Below, in pieces: positions 6,172 through 9,913 of a stretch of DNA of 9,913 nt; position 1 is the stretch's first letter, and each line of letters begins with the position of its first letter. The notes under the pieces were generated by a model. It did no database searches and was not told the DNA's origin. It saw only the letters and a program-made list of their open reading frames with translations. A program made the position numbers and the translations under genes. Source of the stretch: an uncultured Clostridia bacterium (GTDB taxonomy: Bacteria > Bacillota > Clostridia > Acetivibrionales > CALMWN01); assembly GCA_937873555.1 (NCBI GenBank), contig CALMWN010000312.1, positions 1-9,913 on the forward strand. Direction: 5' to 3'.

Positions 6172-6438
6172 TGATATATTAAGAAACATAAACAGGAAGC
6201 AAAAAATAATTCAGAAAGAACACAAGGAGAAAAATGCAAATTCTATGCCACTTTCAAGGCCTCTAGTGGCAAATGTATGGCGATTAGAGCATGGATATTA
6301 ATGTCAGGATTTCAACCTTTTTCAAAAGCAATTTAAAAGTCCTTAGATAGTTTCTTGGTTCCCTTTTTCAGTACTGTCCCCATTGTCCCAGCACAATCAC
6401 TGATGGGGGTGCTTCCGGGGAAAAGGAGCTTTAGGATT
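6172..6438. other. Convergent intergenic region with weak hairpins and a palindromic GC-rich block
   Basis: This 267-base gap separates hydA from the convergent MFS gene. A hairpin GCCACT...AGTGGC (6247-6270, 12-base loop) has no T run after it, so it is a poor terminator. At 6369-6390 a CAGTACTG palindrome is followed by TCCCCATTGTCCCA; similar GGGACAATGGGGAC-type blocks accompany REP-associated (IS200-like) transposase remnants in clostridia, from memory. A tiny frame MPLSRPLVANVWRLEHGY (6247-6303) is not assignable. No clear rho-independent terminator for either flanking operon was found. Confidence 0.45.
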
Positions 6439-7662
6439 TTATCCGTCAATATCATCCTTCGTAGAGGGAATGGCGATAGACGCCAAGGATGTGATCAACA
6501 AAGAAACTCCTGTGAGCAGCATTCCTGACTGGAAATTGGAGTATTCGGCTATTATTCCGATTAACCAGGGAAACAGAATCCATGCAATGGAGTTGTTGAA
6601 AAACAGGATTGAAGAAGCAGCTCCAGAGTTTCGGGGAAATAAACTGCAGGCAATTGCTATCAGCATGGGGATTGTGGCCCCTGTAAATAAAGCAGCCAAG
6701 CCAACAGAAGCCAGTATAAGACTGGGATTTTGTGTGAGAATGCCGGAAATTAGAACAGACCCTCCAAGCAGACTGCCAAGAAACAAAATATGCCGTACAT
6801 TGTATTTCTGTTGTAATTTGATGCAAAGCAGCCTTCCCAGGATAATTCCGGCCCAGAATATGGATAGGGACAAGCTGGATAAAAGCGTGGAAACTTTTAA
6901 AACTGTTTCGGCATACATAGGAAACCAGATATTAATTCCTGACTGGTGACCGGCATACATGAAAATAATCAGGCATAAAATCCAGATTTTCAAGTTTGAT
7001 AAAACTTTCAAAAAACCCGTAGTGACAGTGCTGCTTTTTTTGTCATGCAGGTCAGGAATCAGTAACAGCATTGCTATATAGATCAAAAATATAGCAGTAG
7101 AAGCAACCCAAAGATAAAGGAAGCATTGGCTCCAATTTACCCCCTTGGAAATCAGATACCTGGAAAATAAAGGCCCGATCAATGCCCCCGCTCCAAAGAA
7201 AACATGCAGAAAATTAAGAAATTTTCCACGGTTGTCGGAATGGAGGTCGGCAATGTAAGAATTTGTAACTGTATCTACAAGCTTGGTACTTGCTCCGAGA
7301 ATGAAAAAAACCATCAGTAATAGCAAATAGGAAGGTGTAAGGCTGATGACAAACAACGCAATACTATATAAACCGAATCCGATACCAATAAGCTTGGACT
7401 TTTTAAAATTGTCGGCAAGAATTCCACCAAGGATAATGGAGACAATACCGCCAATACTTTGATAGGTAACCATCAGGCCTCCCTGGGATATGCGCAGTTG
7501 ATAATGCCTGATCAGAATCGACATCATTGGACCTATCATTGTAAATGAAACCGCATATATCAACATCAATGCATATAATGCTACAGTAAGAATATTTTTG
7601 GAATTGTTAGAATTCCTTTTGGCTATATATGCCTGGGAACTTTCCTGCATTTTCTTCACCAT
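6439..7662 (-). CDS. Major facilitator superfamily transporter
   Basis: This 407-residue protein has about 12 hydrophobic helices in two six-helix halves separated by a charged loop (LLLIPDLHDKKSSTVTTG, around residues 200-220). The loop between helices 2 and 3 reads GGILADNFKKSK (79-90), the MFS motif A (GxLaDrxGrkxxL) in slightly diverged form. Further helices include GAGALIGPLFSRYL and the second-half LGRLL. The substrate cannot be told; the overall look is closer to sugar or drug-type MFS_1 members than to any specific family. ATG at 7662 has no clear ribosome binding site; ATG at 7650 (residue 5) has a modest GGTGAAG just upstream and may be the real start. It is encoded convergently to hydA and has no operon partner, so its link to the hydrogenase is only positional. 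Confidence 0.9.
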   Translation of the reverse strand: MVKKMQESSQAYIAKRNSNNSKNILTVALYALMLIYAVSFTMIGPMMSILIRHYQLRISQGGLMVTYQSIGGIVSIILGGILADNFKKSKLIGIGFGLYSIALFVISLTPSYLLLLMVFFILGASTKLVDTVTNSYIADLHSDNRGKFLNFLHVFFGAGALIGPLFSRYLISKGVNWSQCFLYLWVASTAIFLIYIAMLLLIPDLHDKKSSTVTTGFLKVLSNLKIWILCLIIFMYAGHQSGINIWFPMYAETVLKVSTLLSSLSLSIFWAGIILGRLLCIKLQQKYNVRHILFLGSLLGGSVLISGILTQNPSLILASVGLAALFTGATIPMLIAIACSLFPRNSGAASSILFFNNSIAWILFPWLIGIIAEYSNFQSGMLLTGVSLLITSLASIAIPSTKDDIDG

Positions 7663-7688
7663 TTAATACGACATGAGTTAAAGGTTTT

Positions 7689-7717
7689 GTTATAGTGTAT
7701 ACAATTTTGCCCGTTAA
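7689..7717 (-). promoter_or_regulatory. Candidate sigma-A promoter of the MFS gene
   Basis: On the minus strand TTAACG (-35, complement of 7712-7717) and TATAAC (-10, complement of 7689-7694) are separated by 17 bases. The start of transcription would fall near 7682, about 20-30 bases before the two candidate start codons. Spacing is ideal; the -35 matches the consensus at four of six positions. Confidence 0.4.
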
Positions 7718-8030
7718 GACAATATTAAAATTTCTGATTGTCAGTTCTCTCTGAGATAGAATTTTTGAACAAAGTGATGGTTTTGTTGACAGCATTATCA
7801 AAGGTTTCGGCCATTTATCATACTAGAAAGGATTATAAAAATCTTAACAAAAGAGTTATAATAAAATTCATAAAGACATTAATAATAATGAAATTATTTT
7901 AATTGAGGGTGATATAACAAACGGTATAAATCTTTATGAATGGTTGTTAACCTACAACATAGACTTCAAATACTGATAATACCAAGCATTGACTCACAAA
8001 TCGTTAGTTTACCATAAATACTTTGTCTTG
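7718..8030. other. Gene-poor AT-rich stretch with a possible coding remnant
   Basis: No complete gene is seen. A plus-strand frame (7848-7976) without a start codon reads QKSYNKIHKDINNNEIIL followed by IEGDITNGINLYEWLLTYN and a stop; another frame (7777-7902, starting MVLLTALSKVSAIYHTR) precedes it. They could be two pieces of one frameshifted gene, but I do not recognise either. Composition is strongly AT-rich, unlike the hydrogenase operon. Confidence 0.3.
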
Positions 8031-8049
8031 CTACGGATCAGAAGGTTGT
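8031..8049 (+). repeat. 19-bp direct repeat, copy 2 (isolated tRNA-Arg core)
   Basis: CTACGGATCAGAAGGTTGT is identical to 1213-1231 and equals tRNA-Arg positions 32-50. Unlike copy 1, neither side continues into tRNA sequence: CTTTGTCTTG precedes it and CTTTTTTAATG follows. This matches the expected form of an attP core or a leftover recombination scar rather than a tRNA junction. Confidence 0.85.
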
Positions 8050-8470
8050 CTTTTTTAATGAAATGCTTTATTTTAGCGGGTTTCAATATTTCATACAAAA
8101 TGAGTCAGAAGCACGTCACCATCTAAAGGTAACGTCAGTTTTGCATTCTTCGTATTTTTGGATTATAATGTAAAAAGGAAGTTGATTCGGAGTATTTGGA
8201 TTTTGTGCCGTATAGCCTTCATGAAGGACTAATAACAGAGAATTGCAGGGTTCTATGATGATAATATTGTTAAAGACTCATTAAGGGCAGGATGTGCTCT
8301 CTGCCAATTTAATGTTCCTTGCATGGATAGAAAACCAGTTACAGAAAAGTAAAGTGTTTACTGCCCTAGAATTTGAAAATCAAAGGGGAAAAATATTCGC
8401 TGCTTCCTACGGAAAATAGGATAAGCTTTACTAATAATTTAAGTGTGGTTATAAAGTTGAGGAAGATCTT
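8050..8470. other. Gene-poor stretch with an orphan promoter and a Cys-rich coding remnant
   Basis: No intact gene is visible. A frame with no start (8236-8352) reads QRIAGFYDDNIVKDSLRAG then CALCQFNVPCMDRKPVTEK and a stop; it is preceded, in another frame (8169-8259), by VDSEYLDFVPYSLHEGLITE and a stop. The two may be pieces of one frameshifted gene; the family is not recognised. A repeated ACGTCA (8113-8118 and 8132-8137) lies just before the promoter-like pair at 8141-8169. Confidence 0.35.
8141..8169 (+). promoter_or_regulatory. Promoter-like pair TTGCAT-N17-TATAAT
   Basis: TTGCAT (8141-8146) and a perfect TATAAT (8164-8169) are separated by 17 bases, close to the sigma-A consensus. Downstream are only broken frames, so it may be the surviving promoter of a decayed gene or drive an unrecognised small RNA. 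An AAAAAGGAAG purine tract follows at 8172-8181. Confidence 0.5.
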
Positions 8471-8944
8471 ATGTATAGGAAATCAATCAAATTTGTTGCT
8501 ATTATAATGTTTTCGCAGGTTTTCACATATTACTTAGCAGGAATTGTGGCACAGTTTTTACTTGGTGCGAGTGAATTTTATCCACCTTCACCTAATGCAA
8601 TAGTGTATTTAAAAGATCCACATGTTAATTCATTACAGATTTTAATATTTTCTGCCCAATTATTACGAGGATTTTTATTTGGTTTAATTCTAATGCCATT
8701 GCTGCCTCAAATTATAAAATTAGGGAAATGGAGAGGCTCCGTTCTAATTGGAGGCATTATTCTTATTATAGGATATATTGCTGCTTCAGGAGGTTTAATA
8801 GAACATTTTGTATTTTTTAAACCTGAGCATTATCCAATTCAGTTTGCATTAATTACATTAGAAGAAATAACAATTCAAACATTAATATTGAGTACTATAT
8901 TTGCATTATTCTTTAAAAAAGAATTTGAGCAAGTATCTCAATAA
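8471..8944 (+). CDS. Small four-helix membrane protein of unknown function
   Basis: I do not recognise a named family. The 157-residue protein has four predicted membrane helices at about residues 8-32 (FVAIIMFSQVFTYYLAGIVA), 55-80 (LQILIFSAQLLRGFLFGLIL), 88-110 (GSVLIGGIILIIGYIAASGG) and 125-147 (FALITLEEITIQTLILSTIF), and a short charged tail. Polar and charged residues inside or next to helices (R66 in QLLRG, E111 in GLIEH, and E131-E132) are candidates for functional sites. ATG at 8471 has GAGGA (8459-8463) seven bases upstream, a good ribosome binding site. It is markedly more AT-rich than the hydrogenase genes, with many TTA/ATA/ATT codons, which suggests a different origin. It stands alone; the flanks are gene-poor. 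A transporter or membrane-stress role would be speculation. Confidence 0.75.
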   Translation: MYRKSIKFVAIIMFSQVFTYYLAGIVAQFLLGASEFYPPSPNAIVYLKDPHVNSLQILIFSAQLLRGFLFGLILMPLLPQIIKLGKWRGSVLIGGIILIIGYIAASGGLIEHFVFFKPEHYPIQFALITLEEITIQTLILSTIFALFFKKEFEQVSQ

Positions 8945-9183
8945 GTGATTTTCCAAAATGCCAGTCAGTGATCGAGCAGCTTGAAAGGTGCGTCAGGTAT
9001 TGAATTCAAAGCGGTAAGACATAATTCTTTATAAAAAGGATTAAAAAGTGGGAGAGTTGTATGGGAAAAAAACATTTGAAATCAATAATATTCATATCGA
9101 AAAAACAATTATTGGCTCTGGATGTCCATTTACATATACTATCAGCGTAATGAATAGAATTATAAGAGAAATTTGATCTATTG
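8945..9183. other. Intergenic region upstream of cwlD with small unassigned frames
   Basis: Two overlapping short frames occur: 9061-9150 (MGKKHLKSIIFISKKQLL..., 29 residues, with GGGAGAG upstream) and 9048-9176 (GTG start, 42 residues, containing EKTIIGSGCPFTYTISV). Neither is recognised and both may be chance or remnants. A promoter-like pair lies at 9112-9140. No terminator was found after the membrane-protein gene. Confidence 0.35.
9112..9140 (+). promoter_or_regulatory. Candidate promoter of cwlD
   Basis: TTGGCT (9112-9117) and TATACT (9135-9140) are 17 bases apart, a reasonable vegetative-type promoter. The -10 can also be read as TATACTA, one base from the sporulation sigma-G -10 CATACTA, but no TGNATA box stands at the right distance upstream. 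A TGAATA at 9151-9156 matches a sigma-G -35, with only a poor -10 (TGATCTA, 9174-9180) after it. Since cwlD is usually a sporulation gene, either reading is possible. Confidence 0.4.
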
Positions 9184-9913
9184 ATGGTGAATATGAAGAA
9201 ATTCCGTATTGTTTGTATAAGTAAAAAGGTGTTATTTATAGTAATTGTTCTAACAATTGCTGTAGCGGCAGCTTTGATAATATCCTTTAGAATAGTAAAT
9301 TTATCAACAAATACCTTCAATAGCTCTTACACCAGGACTATTGTTATAGACCCGGGTCATGGAGGTATTGATGGGGGAACTTCAAAGGATGGCGTTTTAG
9401 AAAAGGATATAAACCTTGACATAGCAAAAAGACTAAAGGTTTATCTTGAACAAAAGGGCTACAAGGTTATCCTAACAAGAGATATGGATAAATCACTTGA
9501 CAGTTTAAGTAACGATGGCGGAAGCAGGCACTTAAGGGACTTAAAGGCACGAGCCAATATAATAAACAATAGCAATGCCCAGCTATTTTTAAGTATTCAT
9601 GGAAATTGTCACGCAAAAAATTCAAATGCTGACGGCACTATCGTATTATATAATGAACGATTTACTCAGAATAAGACTCTAGCCTACTGTGTCCAAAGAG
9701 CACTAAATGGTATTATGATAGACGGTAAAAAAAGAACGGTGCATGACCCTCAAAACAGCCCCAGCTTCTATTTATTGAATTACTCAAAAATCCCTGGAGT
9801 TATCATTGAAACTGTATTTATATCAAATCAAAAGGAACGGGAATTATTAGGGCAGGACAGCTTTAAGGATGAAATTGCTAAAGCTATTGTAGATGGCATA
9901 GAAAAGTACTTTA
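9184..9913 (+). CDS. cwlD: Germination-specific N-acetylmuramoyl-L-alanine amidase CwlD (3' end off the window)
   Basis: This Amidase_3 enzyme removes the peptide from muramic acid, the first step in making muramic-delta-lactam in the spore cortex, which germination lytic enzymes later recognise. Numbered from ATG 9193, a membrane anchor spans about residues 13-33 (VLFIVIVLTIAVAAALIIS). Zinc ligands follow: H56 in IDPGHGG, E70 in GVLEKDIN and H136 in SIHGN. The catalytic Glu is E206 in VIIETVFISN. The layout and length (at least 240 residues; Bacillus CwlD is about 237) fit CwlD rather than large vegetative amidases, which carry extra wall-binding repeats. In-frame starts are ATG 9184, GTG 9187 and ATG 9193; none has a strong ribosome binding site, so the choice is uncertain. 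The frame is open at the right edge, probably only a few residues short. Confidence 0.85.
   Translation, partial: MVNMKKFRIVCISKKVLFIVIVLTIAVAAALIISFRIVNLSTNTFNSSYTRTIVIDPGHGGIDGGTSKDGVLEKDINLDIAKRLKVYLEQKGYKVILTRDMDKSLDSLSNDGGSRHLRDLKARANIINNSNAQLFLSIHGNCHAKNSNADGTIVLYNERFTQNKTLAYCVQRALNGIMIDGKKRTVHDPQNSPSFYLLNYSKIPGVIIETVFISNQKERELLGQDSFKDEIAKAIVDGIEKYF

Noticed and set aside
6470..6949. 159-residue plus-strand frame inside the MFS gene
   Set aside because: It mirrors the clearly conserved MFS membrane segments on the other strand and has no ribosome binding site or protein-like motif.
1213..8049. Simple genomic island carrying the hydrogenase operon between two att sites
   Set aside because: Copy 1 carries the tRNA 3' half and terminator on the inner side and non-tRNA sequence on the outer side, the opposite of what a left junction needs, and no integrase gene lies inside.
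8427..8455. Promoter TTTACT-N17-TATAAA directly before the membrane-protein gene
   Set aside because: The transcript would start at about 8462, within the ribosome binding site, so it is probably chance in AT-rich DNA.
9006..9320. 104-residue minus-strand frame at the cwlD start
   Set aside because: It is antisense to the clear CwlD membrane anchor and lacks any recognisable motif.

Overview
The window looks like chromosome from a low-GC, anaerobic, spore-forming Firmicute of the class Clostridia. Three things point there: strong AGGAGG-type ribosome binding sites, a multi-subunit [FeFe] hydrogenase operon, and a CwlD-type spore-cortex amidase at the right edge. The genus cannot be fixed from the sequence alone.

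Left part (1-1212) is mobile-element debris. It holds the 3' end of an IS4/IS1634-type transposase, a small winged-helix gene on the minus strand that seems to have lost its 3' end to that insertion sequence, and an IS3-type OrfA cut short after about 35 codons. At 1213-1257 lies the 3' half of a tRNA-Arg, from the anticodon loop to CCA, followed by a strong hairpin. The 5' half is absent. This is the expected appearance of a chromosomal att junction made by a tRNA-targeting tyrosine recombinase, so the debris to the left may be the end of an integrated element. The first 19 bases of the half-tRNA recur at 8031-8049 without other tRNA sequence.

Centre (1330-6171): after a decayed nitrilase-family pseudogene on the minus strand comes a tight four-gene operon, NuoE-like hydC, a small thioredoxin-fold [2Fe-2S] protein, NuoF-like hydB and [FeFe] hydrogenase hydA. 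Together they should form a cytoplasmic NAD(H)-linked hydrogenase. NADH is handled at the FMN site in HydB and protons at the H-cluster in HydA, with Fe-S clusters linking them. HydB stops before the C-terminal ferredoxin-like domain usual in electron-bifurcating enzymes, which raises the question of whether ferredoxin is a partner.

Right part (6172-9913): a convergent MFS transporter gene (minus), an approximately 800-base gene-poor stretch with the second att-like core, an orphan promoter and a Cys-rich coding remnant, then a small AT-rich four-helix membrane protein and the start of cwlD, which runs off the window. No CRISPR array, rRNA gene or intact tRNA was seen.
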